Assembly (NCBI RefSeq): GCF_003589595.1
Contig: NW_020654422.1
Location: 15,464,651 to 15,528,650, forward strand
DNA from: Hyposmocoma kahamanoa
Lineage: Eukaryota > Arthropoda > Insecta > Lepidoptera > Cosmopterigidae
Length of the DNA stretch: 64,000 nt
Reading direction: 5' to 3'
The position numbers and the translations under genes were made by a program. This document shows, one piece after another, positions 10,146 through 21,335 of the stretch. Under the pieces are notes generated by a model. The model was given only the letters and a program-made list of their open reading frames with translations. It was not told the origin of the DNA and did no database searches. Within the stretch, counting starts at the first letter, position 1. Every line of letters starts with the position of its first letter.

Positions 10146-10465
10146 GGGCTCATTGAAAACCAGCGCCACAGTCAATTCTGGCTGTGGTAAAAGCTGAATG
10201 TAGTCCTTTTGCGTACGCCACGACTGCACAAATGACTGAACAATTTGTTGTTATTTTGCTTTTTTTTTCCTTTTTTGTTTGTTTTGATAATTTTAATGTT
10301 TTCTTTTTTCATTTGTTTGTTTTACGTATGTCTATTTTGTTTATTAATTATTATTACTGTTATTATTTTTAATTTTAATGTTCATCGTACTGTGTTATAA
10401 TTCTTTTTTTTTTTGTATCATGTGTTGTGGCGTCGCAATAAATGTCTATTCTATTCTATTCTAAT
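10146..10465 (+). mobile_element. LINE 3' end (family F) with ATTCT tandem tail
   Basis: It begins near TTGAAAACCAGCGCCACAG, runs through a T-rich stretch and a polyadenylation-like GCAATAAATGTC, and ends in CTATTCTATTCTATTCTAAT. A T-rich 3' untranslated region followed by AATAAA and a short tandem tail is typical of jockey/R1-like LINE 3' ends. The start resembles 11801-11875. A 62-codon open frame in it is mostly low-complexity phenylalanine. Confidence 0.5.
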
Positions 10466-10535
10466 AATCAGAATGATAATGTCATTATATTATATTGAAG
10501 GTATATATTGAATTTTACGATAATACGATTTTTTC

Positions 10536-10572
10536 GAACGAACTCTTTCACAAGGAGCTCTACAGCTATTGA
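10536..10572 (-). mobile_element. Family S2 repeat (5'-end stub)
   Basis: Only CGAACTCTTTCACAAGGAGC followed by TCTACAGCTA, the reverse complement of the S2 5' end. Confidence 0.6.
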
Positions 10573-10704
10573 AATTGTTATGTTACGATATCCTACCAGG
10601 GTTCACGTGTAGGTATGGATTTTTTAAATGAGTCGTACATTTAGAAAAAAATATCCACGTATACCACATAATTGCAATAAATGCCTTAAACTTTTACATT
10701 TGTA

Positions 10705-10735
10705 CATAGGGCGCACTATAAGTTTAAGTTTAGGT
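10705..10735. repeat. Solo GGGCGCACTATAAGTTT segment
   Basis: AGGGCGCACTATAAGTTT is shared with the left outer edge of the Harbinger relic (CGGGCGCACTATAAGTTT from about 28300). Here it directly precedes the 5'-truncated mariner, so it may be a leftover terminal repeat. Confidence 0.4.
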
Positions 10736-10738
10736 TAA

Positions 10739-11720
10739 GCGACTATTTATAGCTGGTTTGCATAATTCAAACGCGGTCGTGTGAATCTCAGTGATGAATT
10801 TCGTGATGGTCTCCCGTCCACTGTTGTGAACAACAAAAACATTGATGCTGTGCGCCGTATGATCAAAACAGACAGGCATGTGACATACCAAAAGATTCGG
10901 GAATCTTTAGGCATAGTCATAAGTCAAATATAATCAATACTACCCAAACATTTGCGTGTAAAAAAGCTGTTGTCTCGGTGGATCCCGCACAATTTGACTG
11001 AGGCTCAAAAAACGGATCGCGTCACTTGGTGCAATGCCATGCTTACGAGATTCAACGAAGGGGTGTTAAATTTGGTGTGGGATATAGTAACAGGTGACGA
11101 AACATGAATTTATAGTTATGATCCCAAAACAAAGCAGCAATCGAGCGTATGGGTCTTTCGAGATGAGCCGAAACCAACCAAAGTGGCGCGCGTGCAAAGT
11201 GCCTCTAAGCGGATGATTGCTTCTTTTTTAATAAAACTGGACACGTGGCTACTGTTGATTTGGAGAATCGTTGTACCGTGAATAGTGATTGGTACACGAT
11301 CATTTGTTTGCCGAAAGTTATTGACAAACTCCGTAAAAATAACCGTAAACGCCGTATCATCATGCACCACGATAATGCCAGTTCTCACAGGGCCAGACAG
11401 ATAAATGAATTTTTGAAGGTGAACACCGTTGACCTTATGAGCCATCCCGCGTGCAGTCCCGACCTGGTACCTTATGAATTTTATTTATTTCCAAAAATAA
11501 CCAGAAAGACCCAGTTACGCGGTCTACGATTTTCATCACCTAAAGAGGCTGTCGAGAAGCATGAAAAATATGTTTCAGAGATTGTCACGGAGAAGTGGCA
11601 TAAATGTTTTCAAAATCGGTTCATTCGTATGCAAAAGTGCATTAACGTTACCGGAGAATATTTTAAGAAACAATAAATTTATTTCTGACCATTTATAGTA
11701 TTTTTTCTTATTCATTCCGG
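10739..11720 (+). pseudogene. Mariner (Tc1/mariner) transposase, dead 5'-truncated copy
   Basis: Cut-and-paste transposase of the IS630/Tc1/mariner superfamily. It lacks the N-terminal ~45 codons present in the 31.5 kb copy and begins in the second helix-turn-helix region (GRVNLSDEFRDG). It reads through RRMIKTDRHVTY, WIPHNLTEAQKTDRVTW and GDET. A TGA replaces the usual tryptophan after GDET (11105-11107). One T is lost in the T-run near 11223-11229, so the reading frame shifts and resumes in 11245-11676. The second catalytic Asp sits in HHDNASSH, but the third Asp of the D34D triad is Glu (PYEFYLF). Downstream GAAACAATAAATTTATTTCTG matches the other copy. No terminal inverted repeats seen. 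Confidence 0.85.
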
Positions 11721-11800
11721 AAAGTCATTGAATTATGTTATGTACTTATTTAACTCGCGTTCACATTTTTTACGTTAATTGTTTAATTTTTTTAATCGGC

Positions 11801-11875
11801 CATTTTGAAAACGGTCTACTGAAAACCAGCACTGTGGCTCCGCCGCTGTATTTGCTGAGTTTGGCCCTACACTTT
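11801..11875 (+). mobile_element. LINE 3' region fragment (family F-like)
   Basis: CTGAAAACCAGCACTGTGGC and the following CCGCCGCTGTATTTGCTGAG resemble the start of the 10146-10465 LINE tail. It is a short fragment and no coding part is present. Confidence 0.4.
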
Positions 11876-13496
11876 TAGTAATAAAATCATAATATTGTAG
11901 TCGTACATATGTATTGTGCTGAATAAATTTCTTTTCTGTCTTTCTTTCTAAATACGTGTAATGCCTGTAAGAAATACAACACAACATAAAGTTAACTCAA
12001 ATAACTCTGTCTTCATGGATTTTATGTTTCAGATTTATATGAATAAAATTGCTCTAGGCGTGCTTTGTAACATTAACATGTGCTCCTTCAGTTTGTTTTT
12101 GAAGTTTAAACGGGTTTAAACTAGCAATTTAGAATAGTGTCTTTCCCGTTCTAACAGAGGTTACTTAAATTACAATTCACCGGGTAAGAACGAAAATTTA
12201 CTTACTTGTTTATCTTCCTTTCCATGACTCATGACAGGTGTCTATGGGGTGAAAGAGATCTTTTATTATATTTAAAATTAAAACAAACAATTCAAAATTA
12301 TTACGTTTTGGAAATAAATAAAACATAGACTAAAGACTGCATATTATATCATACATACATATGAGCCTTCACCGCGATATCTATAAAATATTTTCAGAGG
12401 CTATGGGAATCTAAAATTGTATTTTACGATATTTCAGGTGTACACTAAACAGGAAGCAATAAATGTACGAAAACGTATTTCAAAGACGTTCAGTTCACAG
12501 AAAGAGAAATGTAATTTCCTTCAGGCGCACTTAGAAAACTTGCTAATCCAAAACTAGAGTCAGGACAGGGTATTTCGACCATTTTACATTTACAGTCAGC
12601 AGCGGCGTTTTCGTAAACTTTTATACTACAATGAGTTTACTAACGACGATAATGTCAAATTGGAGATACTAATAACATAGATTCATCATCATCATTAATA
12701 TTTATATGCCCCAATTATTATTGATAAACAGTTTTAGATGGTAAAAAATTCAAAGAAATCTTAAACGGTGATCATTGGGTCAAAATTTTATGCTGTTGCT
12801 TTTGAAAATCTCACAAGAATCGCCTAATTAGGTTTTAAATTGACTCAAAGGACTCTCTGTGGATCAGACTGGCAACATAAATAAAAGGTATTGGATTGGG
12901 TATATGGTAATCTGTAAAGTCTTTACTTACATAAACTTGTTGTACGAAATTCGTGCTGAAGATAACTTACTTATTCTGATACCTAATATTATACAGAGGA
13001 CTAATTTAAAATGCACTGCAGGGACAATACACGACATCTTTAATTGCTACAAGTTCTCTACAACAGTGATCAACTTATAATTTAGTTGGAGAGTATGATA
13101 GTTCTATATTTTTCCACCAGCAAAGTAAACTTAGCGTTATTGTCAAATGCGGACCACGTACAACAACCATCTTTGTTGTGCAACACGCTCTCTGCCCGGG
13201 TCGTTTTTTTTCTGACTCCTGCTTAACTTTTCACAGTAATTACATAGTTCGCTTTGATACATTTTTTCTGATAAAATCGTCGTTTATTGCCTACCGCAAC
13301 CTGCCAAAAGCACATTGGATTAGAGTCAATAAAAAAAAATCTATTTTTTTTATCATTATAATGCTCGGCGTACGTGGTGACATCAATATAACGGAATACT
13401 ATAATAATAACAATTTGTTTCACTGATTACTTGATTACTCAAAAATGAACTAAATACTTTGGTTCTACTCTGAGAGTTCTGGGAGTGCCTTTAAAG
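11876..13496. other. Unassigned AT-rich sequence
   Basis: No recognisable gene or repeat over 1.6 kb. Short open frames (for example 12859-13080 and 13178-13426) lack family similarity and codon structure. Confidence 0.35.
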
Positions 13497-13750
13497 TTAG
13501 TGGCAATTGAGCTCCTTATTTCTGTCGTCAAGCAGTAATATGAGCATTAATGCAAATCCGTTTTGAAGGGTAAGGATGCTGCTGAAATTACAGGCACATG
13601 AGACTTATCAACTTATGTCTTAGGATACCGGGTAGTGCTCCTCAGGTCTTTACGATTTAAAGCTCTAAGTGACAGTGCAAGTGGTATGGACAGACGTGTT
13701 GCTTACCGCCAAGCGCACAACTTGTTTGTTCTTTGACATCATAAAAAATA
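13497..13750 (+). mobile_element. Family S2 repeat (internally deleted)
   Basis: GAGCTCCTT joins directly to ATTTCTGTCGTCAAGCAG, skipping the usual GTGAAAGAGTTCGTCCAGGG block. It then follows the consensus order to TTTGACATCATAAAAAA. Confidence 0.8.
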
Positions 13751-14483
13751 GTAAATTTTTCTAATGATTCGTTTCTTAATTTGGGATCATTTGGCCTGGT
13801 ATTACTCAATGCAAAAACAACTATTTGGTTTTTGTTTGCTTTTAACCCTTTTAACTACCACTTTAATAAGTAACAAGTATTAAAGACTAACAACAAAATA
13901 ACATCCCAATTGAAAATTAAAGCAAGGTCACGGAATGCAAGTTTCTCTTTAATTATTGTACATGCTTAAAGTAAACAAATCCAAGAATACAATGCAAAAT
14001 AACTAATTTATATAACGTAACAATAAATGATAGAACTTATTTTTATTGACATTTGCAATGTTTCTTGCGTAATTCAATACACACTTCAAAACATTTTCAA
14101 ACTCTCGCAGTGAAATATTGAAGTGTTAAGGACCGTCTCAAGTTAAGAATTTGCAAACTGAACATTTAAGTCAACACGGTGTAAAATTTCTAAGAACAAT
14201 ATTGTAAAACAAAATCCTTTAAGAAGAATTTAATCATAAAGTTTGAACTCTCGTGCCCATAATATTCCATTCTCGTGAGTTTAATATTCAATAATCTACT
14301 TTTATCTACAACTATTGGGGGTAAGGGGCTCTAAAATGCGGGCCACAACTAGAGCTGAGCTTTGTAACAGGTACAAAATAACTGCGCTGTGCGAATGCTT
14401 ATGCTCTTCGTTATGAAAAATTTTCTTCAACTTTCATTATATATTATTGAAGAATTTTTGCAACTTTACCCAAATACTTAATT
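13751..14483. other. Unassigned AT-rich sequence
   Basis: Nothing recognisable. Confidence 0.35.
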
Positions 14484-14720
14484 TTTTTTATGATACTAAG
14501 GGATAGAACGAGCGCCTGGTGGTAAGCGACACGCCTGCCCATAACAGTTACAGTGCCGCTCAGAGCTTTAAATCGCAAAGATCTGGGGGCACTGGCACTG
14601 TACCCGTCACTCAGAAACATAAGTTGAAAAGTCTCATGTGCCTCCCTTCAAAATCGAGTTCAGTTTTGCGCGCATTATTGCTTTGCAGCAGAAATAGGTA
14701 AGGTAGCAGTACTTCGCCGG
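14484..14720 (-). mobile_element. Family S2 repeat
   Basis: Starts TTTTTTTATGATACTAAGGG, then GCGCCTGGTGGTAAGCGACA and the CAGCAGAAATAGGTAAGG block. Part of the CACCAGCACCC segment is lost. Minus orientation. Confidence 0.8.
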
Positions 14721-15269
14721 ATCGACTCTTCCAAGTAGCTTTACTGCTATATAACACGCATGTCGCACTAAATCATTAATTCTGCGAAACACAGGTCTCC
14801 TATAGGCAGGTAATCCACGTTTGCTACTATAAACAAGCTTCTAAGTTAGTAAATCAATATTAGTTCGCTGTACCTGCCTCAAGTACATCTCTACAAGTGT
14901 CCGTATTCGGCTCACGTACAGCTCTGTCTTAACATCTGGATTGTTTTGTAGCACGCTGTATTGTCTCAGAGTTTGTTTTTAAACTAGCACTCCTTGTAGT
15001 TTTAGGACTTGTTCACCCTTTACGTGCTTCGTAGTTTTCAGACATTGCATTTGCATTTAACAGTATAGTATTCTATTTGATGAGACAACATTTGGAAACG
15101 GCTGAACAACAGAGTCCTAGCCAAGCGTCATTTCAAAAAGTTCTTCAGGGAGCATGTTTTTTGTTATTCACAACTATCTTAAAATACTTGCGTCCTGTTT
15201 TAAATTCAATTTTAAAAGTTAAACGTAATTAAAACCAAAATTAAATTTTATAATCTCAGTACAGAGTAC

Positions 15270-15667
15270 TAAAAAATCCGACCTCAAAAGTTCGGGGAAT
15301 TACATATATTTGCCAAGTTTCATTGAAATCGATCCCCTAGTTCGCCACTATACGGGACTTAACATAGGAGATAATAAAAATCCGTGCTCACTGCTTAAAG
15401 TATATTGAGAGAAAAACGCCTTCAATTGAAGCATTGCAAAATCAACCATTAAAATAATAGCTCCTTACAAAACGTACACGTTATTTGTAAAAGTAAGTCT
15501 TCATGCGTGAACAGCCACCTTTGGAGGTGGAATATTTTCTTCAAAATTAAATTGGGTCACTACTGATGTACCTTCTTTCCAACAAAAAAAAGAATTTATC
15601 CAAATACCAGAGTTATCGACACGCAGTCGAATTGAAAACCTCATCCTTTTGTGAAGTCGGTTAAAAA
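15270..15667 (-). mobile_element. Dispersed repeat family D
   Basis: Plus-strand blocks AAAAATCCGACCTCAAAAG, GCCAAGTTTCATTGAAATCG, GTGGAATATTTTCTTCAAAA and the terminal TTTTGTGAAGTCGGTTAAAAA appear in the same order as at 8822-9247 and 62595-62860. About 130 bp of unrelated sequence lies between the two halves (roughly 15355-15510). Confidence 0.6.
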
Positions 15668-15774
15668 TAGGACGTAAATATTTTAAAACAGTCGTTAAAA
15701 CCTAAATACCATGCTCCACTCCACTTCAATTGTTGGAAATGGCACTTCGCCCTTTCTACAACACTGACGTTACC

Positions 15775-15870
15775 TAAAAAATATGAACCAAATGGGAGAC
15801 TTGAGCCGGCAGCGACCTCGCTCAACGTGTTGGCATCAAAGCTGCCAGGTTGATCGAAACCTAGTTTCCA
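15775..15870 (-). mobile_element. TE fragment, family E
   Basis: Read on the minus strand, GATGCCAACACGTTGAGCGA and GTCGCTGCCGGCTC align with the 26930-27060 fragment. The GC content is higher than its surroundings, as for a transposon coding remnant. Class uncertain; a LINE end is my best guess. Confidence 0.4.
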
Positions 15871-18154
15871 TTTAAATTAACCCTAATCCTACAGGTGTGT
15901 AGGCGTCATGGATGTGCGTCCTTATTTAATATTAATATCAGTATAATATACTGCCACAAATTATACAATATTTAAATATTTTTACTGTGTTCACCTGCAA
16001 TTTCAACAATAATACTCATAAAAAGAAATAAGCATGACACGAACAAGAAAATAAATTCAGTGCCTTAGTATCAACTATATCTTTTTAAATGCGTTATGTG
16101 TCCATAAGTCCTCATTAATGACTACATGTAAATTAGCAAAGACACCCAATCTGTATATAAAAAAACATAGACGATCGATATTGCTACTACTATAATCGCC
16201 TGAAGTCACGTTTCACTTCAATACGTGGGGGTTTTATTTTGATGCCATGACTGTAGGTGGTCGAACTGTTGCCAAAAATAGGTCACAAGGGCACTCAATG
16301 GCCGGCCAATAAATGGCTGTTGAATGAGATTGCTCTACTGGAGCAACCGAAACTTGAGAAGCTCGGTTTAATTTGTCGGATCGAAGGAAATCTACGAAAA
16401 TGTTACAAGTAGGTCAGCTGTCAACAATAATTTCGTAACGCAGGTTATTGTTTTGACTGCCCAAGCTTGTGTATAGTTTTTGAGTTATTACTTTATAGCA
16501 GTTTTGACGAAGGGTTTATCTAAATTTAAACTTCTAACGATGCCTGCTCCATCGTCATTCCACTTTCTTATCACCCCATTCGCTGGTTCCTGGCCACTCA
16601 CTTTTAAAATTTTGAATCGTTCTCTGATTCTTTTTCCTCGTCATTCTTACTTTGTTTCGATCCGACGTCACTCCCATCAAAATTTTCGGAGAGAAAAGAC
16701 GTGTTCTCCAATCATGTAGACCCAACTCCTTACAAAAGTCTCTAACCGACGAGACGTGTTTTTCTCTAATAAATATTTTATTTAATATCAAATTTTCTTA
16801 AATAAGTTTTATAACGATGTGTTTGTGCACATACATCTTACACATTTATGTGTTCAAAATGTCGAGGCTACCGTAAACAGTTCCTAATACATCAAGAAAG
16901 TTAATGACAACCTTTTACAAGGACGACATCAGGCTCTCAAGGTTACACTACAACCTATAACCTCCAGGACGATACCAGGCCTGCGTGGCAAACTTGTTAG
17001 CTATTCTGTTACCGATAACAAGTACTCTTGCTTATTATGATGACGAGGGCAATGAAAACTTCACTCAAACAATTACATCAGCATATAAAACAACTATATT
17101 CATATTAATAACGTATTGTATGCTTGTTGCAGCGGCCGAGACAAAGTTTACGGAAGGATCAGGCGATGTTAAAATTTCGCACGTTTCAATAAGCAAACTC
17201 ATAGCACGGGTAAGCTAGTTCCCGCAGTTTTTGCACCGTGATCTCCGTGAAAAGGCTGAAAATTGCCGTGAGGGAAGTCGGTAACAAAGTGAGGATGAAA
17301 GTTAGGCCTGTTACAGGCCTGGCGCCCAGTCGCCGAAGCCATTGGAGCGGCTCTGTGGAGTTTTTAATTTCGTTCCGCAGCCACTCGCGGCAAACCTCGT
17401 TACAAGTTTAAATTGGCATTTCTCGGAGTAATGGTTAGACGCCGTGGGTAACTTCCTCTTAGTGTCTCTTTTACTTGGCGGGGTTATTCTTATTTAAAAT
17501 GTATGAGCGGTGGTGCAGGTATTTGACGGAAAAATCGAGTGTGATAATACCATTGTAAGCTGGTCAGGTGTTCTAGCGCCCTGAATTGAATGTTTTATGG
17601 CACATGTGTGGTGCACATTTTCTTCTCGGCGATGCACGCCGCATACACGACTCGCTTATTACTTTACAAGCTAAAATTATAAAATTTACGCCCCAATTTA
17701 GCTAACATGTAGGTAATTTTAAAGTAACAAGATTGGAGATAATGGATTTAGTGGTGAATAAAATATTAATAATATTTTATATTAATATTCAGTTCTTAGG
17801 TTTTCTCGATTACAGGAAATGAAACTATTTTTCCGGATTTAAATAGCGTGAATTGGAATGTTCTTTGTAAAATTAAAAATAACGTATTTAATTAATAACT
17901 TTTGTAACTATAGTGAAAAAATAAGGTAGTTTGCATTAATATTAGACATAACTGGTTGATGACTTTACCAACTCAGTCAACCGTGACCACGGGACCTGTT
18001 AAGGACCCGAAACGTTGGTTTGTTTGAAAAAACAAATATACGCGATTTAAAACCGGAAAAGTAGTTTCAATTTCTATTTTGTATTAATGTTTCTTATAAG
18101 TAACGATCATATTATACCTTGATACTGTATTTTAAATTGTAGTAGGTTTTTTTC
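15871..18154. other. Unassigned sequence, including a GC-richer patch
   Basis: No recognisable gene. Open frames at 16480-16791 (both strands) and 16985-17218 show no family signature. About 17220-17470 is less AT-rich (TGGCGCCCAGTCGCCGAAGC) and could be single-copy host sequence, but I see no splice-bounded exon. At 17990-18060 a GACCACGGGACCTGTTAAGG segment recurs in diverged form near 52285-52370. Confidence 0.3.
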
Positions 18155-18300
18155 ATGACACCAAGTGACGGGACGAATAAGTCGTGCGCCTGGTGATAAA
18201 CAAAGCGCCTATCCATAGCAGTTGCAGTGCCACTCAGGTCTTTACTATTTAAAACTCCTGAGAGACACCGCAACTGTTACAGACAGGCGTGTTAAAACGG
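18155..18300. mobile_element. Foldback of family S2
   Basis: The left part is minus-oriented S2 (AAGTGACGGGACGAATAAG, then CGCCTATCCATAGCAG). The right part switches to plus orientation (CTGAGAGACACCGCAACTG, then ACAGACAGGCGTG). The arms 18205-18237 and 18258-18290 pair at 25 of 33 positions around a ~20-nt loop. This is an inverted head-to-head chimera of one repeat. Confidence 0.75.
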
Positions 18301-18420
18301 CCTTCCCATCGGGGTAGGCAAATACCAACAGCCTTCCACTTGCTACGATCCCGACACACATCGTTCGCCTTATCAACACGCTTCATGGCTTTCATACATG
18401 CTCTTAGGCTAAGGGTGTTC
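18300..18420 (-). mobile_element. LINE 3' coding fragment
   Basis: Read on minus it contains GATCGTAGCAAGTGGAAG, then GCCTACCCCGATGGGAAGG, giving a peptide like 'CRDRSKWK'. This combination is common at the 3' ends of lepidopteran LINEs. It is joined directly to the S2 foldback. Confidence 0.4.
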
Positions 18421-18704
18421 TTGACAATTTGGTCATAATAAATATTACTTATAGTTTAATGAAGATACATATTCTATATTTCACATAACATTAATAGGAG
18501 GCACTAAAATAAACTGACTGACAGTCGTCTTCACAAAGTCACAACTTAGTGAACAACGCATAATATTTGCTCATTAAAATTAACAATATTAAAGGTTATT
18601 TTATACATTTTCTACGTACTTACAAGTTTGACAAAAATGAGTGGTAGTGACCCGTTTCGCTCTTGCAAGTTGTCTCGGTCTATAATGTTTGAAATAAATA
18701 TCAT

Positions 18705-18892
18705 AAATGACTACTTCCGCGGACGAGTGGCTTACACACCGGCTTTCATGGCGTCGCCTTCTCTGAAGTCCCGGGTTCGATCCCTGACCGAGTCTATGTA
18801 GAAAACTAACTTTTGTATATTGTCTCGACTCTGGGTGTTTGTTGTACTGTTGTTGTTTCCAGTTTCCATAACACAAGTGCTTTAGTTTCATA
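18705..18892 (+). mobile_element. tRNA-derived SINE, family S4 (near full length)
   Basis: Head CTTCCGCGGACGAGTGGC gives the A-box side, and GGGTTCGATCCC (about 18772-18783) is a perfect B-box. The body has TGTAGAAAACTAACTTTTG and CCATAACACAAGTGCTTTAG. It ends exactly where an S2 copy begins. Other copies: 39645-39852, 41745-41965 and a broken one at 54913-55588. Confidence 0.8.
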
Positions 18893-19156
18893 GTAGCAGT
18901 AGAGATCCTTGCGAAAGAGTTCGTCCAGGGAAGGACTGCCACCTTACCTACTTCTGCCGCCAAGCAGTAATGTGAGCATTACTGAGTTGCGGTTTTGAAA
19001 AGTAAGGATAAGTCAACTTATGTCTCAGGGTGACGGGCGCAGTGGTGGTACCCCTCAGAACTTCACAATTTAAAGCTCTGAGTGACACTGTAACTGTTAT
19101 GGACAGGCGTATAGCTTACCATCAGGCGCACGACTTGTTAGTCCCGTAACTTGGAA
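18893..19156 (+). mobile_element. Family S2 repeat (near full length)
   Basis: Begins GTAGCAGTAGAGATCC and ends GTCCCGTAACTTGG. It lacks the GCTGGTGAAATTACAGG block (about 25 bp internal deletion). Adjacent to S4. Confidence 0.85.
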
Positions 19157-19724
19157 AACTAAAAATTTGATTTTGGCTTTGAATAATAGTATAATGCATT
19201 ATTTAAAACGTTCTTACTTTACAATGTTTTAAAATTTTGAATAAATGTGAAATATTGGAATAGAAAGCACAAAAAACCGCTAACATAATTGCTTTATTCA
19301 ACCGCTCATATTCCATTTAACTAAGTTAGGCAAACCAATTCCTCGATTACACGAAGCTCCGAACTCCCAATTATGAGCTTCGCCAACTAACACTGAAATC
19401 TAATTCCAGCTAGTTTCGGCCAGAGTGTTAATCTCACTCCTTGCAATGACCGGGTATTAAACAAACAGCTGTAATAATGCGACCAAATAGTACTGACCCG
19501 CAGCAACTAGCTTGTATATAAGTACATCTTCATTACATTTATTATTTCCGGGTTCTCCATATTTCTGGTTAGTACTTATAGAGGCAAATAAAATTAACAA
19601 TCGTAATTCATAGAGAATTGTCTAAATCAGCAATAAGAAAACCACTACCGTTACATCTGATGACTTAGAAAATTAAAGCAACTTTTTAATTTAATAACAT
19701 TAAAAGTTACTTTTTTAATTTAAT

Positions 19725-19943
19725 AGATGGCGCTAAACCTAGACAAATGTCTGCAACAAGCACATAGAAAAATTCGTGATGTCCGCTAGTTCGTTCCGTG
19801 GCTTAGTTGGCACGGCGTCTGGCACAGTTTGCTTGAAGACTTTGGTTCGAATCCAGCCGGATCGAAGGAACTTTTTTCTTAGTGTTCGATCTTTGTGTTA
19901 ATAATTATAACAAACTATTAGAATAATTTCACAAAAATAATTG
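19725..19943 (+). mobile_element. tRNA-derived SINE, family S3
   Basis: GATGGCGCTAAACCTAG, CACATAGAAAAATTCGTGA, then the A-box TGGCTTAGTTGG and B-box GGTTCGAATCC, then ATCGAAGGAACTTTTTTC and the ATTAATAATTATAACAAAC tail. The promoter boxes are both intact. The 5' ~50 bp seen at 47911 are missing. Confidence 0.85.
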
Positions 19944-21119
19944 CATATCACGTTGGTCAAACATAGTGACATTCAACAATTCTTAAAAATAACATTTTTA
20001 TTGTTAAAAAAGCAACAATAGTTAGTAAGCGGCTAAGAATTGCCAAGAATTGGCTTCCGACAATGGAACTCGATGATCTTGTGTACGTTTCATGGAACAG
20101 TTGCAGGTGAATTCATGGATGTACCCGCATGAGTAGCAAAATTGCTTTTAAGTTGGTCGAATAATATAGACGGTGTTTTGTGTGTTGCTTTAAAACGTAT
20201 GTCTAGGTTATAAACACGCAATAAGGCCAGAAAAGATCAAGATATACTGGCAGTTTTCGTAAGTAGTACCCAAGCTATTTAAGAACGCAATCAAGCGAAA
20301 GGTAATTGTATATAATAGGTTCAGGTGTTAACTACTCCCGAAACGTTTCCATTAGGCTAAGGGATTTGCAATTTATTGTTTCCAGAATTTTACGACGCGA
20401 AAACAGTTTCGTGCTAAGAAGGTTTTTATTGAAGAATTATAATCATTAATGTTTTTTTATTTATCAAAATACAGACAATTTACAGTAAACTTATTAAAGG
20501 AAAACGAATGATTCAAGATTACCCTAAAATTTATACGCTAAAATTTCATTGCTTTGGTAGTTGTAATTATTGGTAATTAATAATAAATAATAATAATTGG
20601 TAATTGAATACTGTAACAAACCTATTTTATGCCATAGCCTTTACTAATCAACTTTGTTTGATGATGTTGACCCTTTTTACTTAATTTCAGCATCGCGGTG
20701 TTAAGATTTTTTCCCTCGAATGGTGACTACTTCAACCGAATTTTATTTATACGTGAGAAACATAAGAATTGTCGACAAATTTCTAGATTGAGTCCTTGTG
20801 GGAACGACTGAACCTATCTTATAGGTTCAGGCAGTCGTATATCTATCTTTTTGCATTTCTACGTGTATTTCAGCCGCCGCCGCCCGGTTAGAATTAACTT
20901 GGCACCTTGTAGGATACTTTTTTTGGAAAGAAAACCTGAAACTGGACTGGAAGTTTTCACTCAATTTGGTGACGACATCAAGTACGAAATAGAACCCCCT
21001 CTACAATACTTTAAAACCACTTTTACTATTATTACACCACTTTTGTTATTATTACAGGTGAGAGACAAGGCTAATGGTTCTGTAATAATTGATGTCGGAC
21101 TTGTCACTTTTTTATGTAA
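19944..21119. other. Unassigned sequence
   Basis: No recognisable gene. A 90-codon open frame at 20851-21123 has no family signature and no splice-flank support. Confidence 0.35.
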
Positions 21120-21335
21120 ATGAATAATGTAAGAATATCAAAATTGGTAGGGAATAATTCCTGTTTCTAAGATTATGATAGACAAGTTGGTAACGTAAGG
21201 TTCACTCACTTTGAGCGCCTCAGTGCTTATACTATCTTCTCCTGGTACACGATTGTATTTCATGCTTTTGAATATAGCATGAACTTCGGTGCCAGTAATA
21301 GGACGTATTGTGTCCGGACATGAATACACATTTCC
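21120..21335 (-). pseudogene. RTE-like LINE reverse-transcriptase fragment
   Basis: The minus frame 21138-21329 reads ITGTEVHAIFKSMKYNRVPG then EDSISTEALK and LETGIIP. This fits the N-terminal reverse-transcriptase segment of RTE-type LINEs ('IxxxEVxxAIKxMKxxKAPGEDGI'). The catalytic FADD region is not present. It is a short relic with no extension on either side that I can follow. Confidence 0.65.

Noticed and set aside
16480..17218. Overlapping 77-79 codon open frames that might be host exons
   Set aside because: No motifs, no conserved pattern and open on both strands; chance or unknown.
18601..18963. 120-codon minus open frame
   Set aside because: It runs across the S4 and S2 repeats with no protein family signature.
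20851..21123. 90-codon plus frame starting after a possible acceptor
   Set aside because: A TTTCAG lies near the start, but the peptide matches nothing I know and there is no partner exon.
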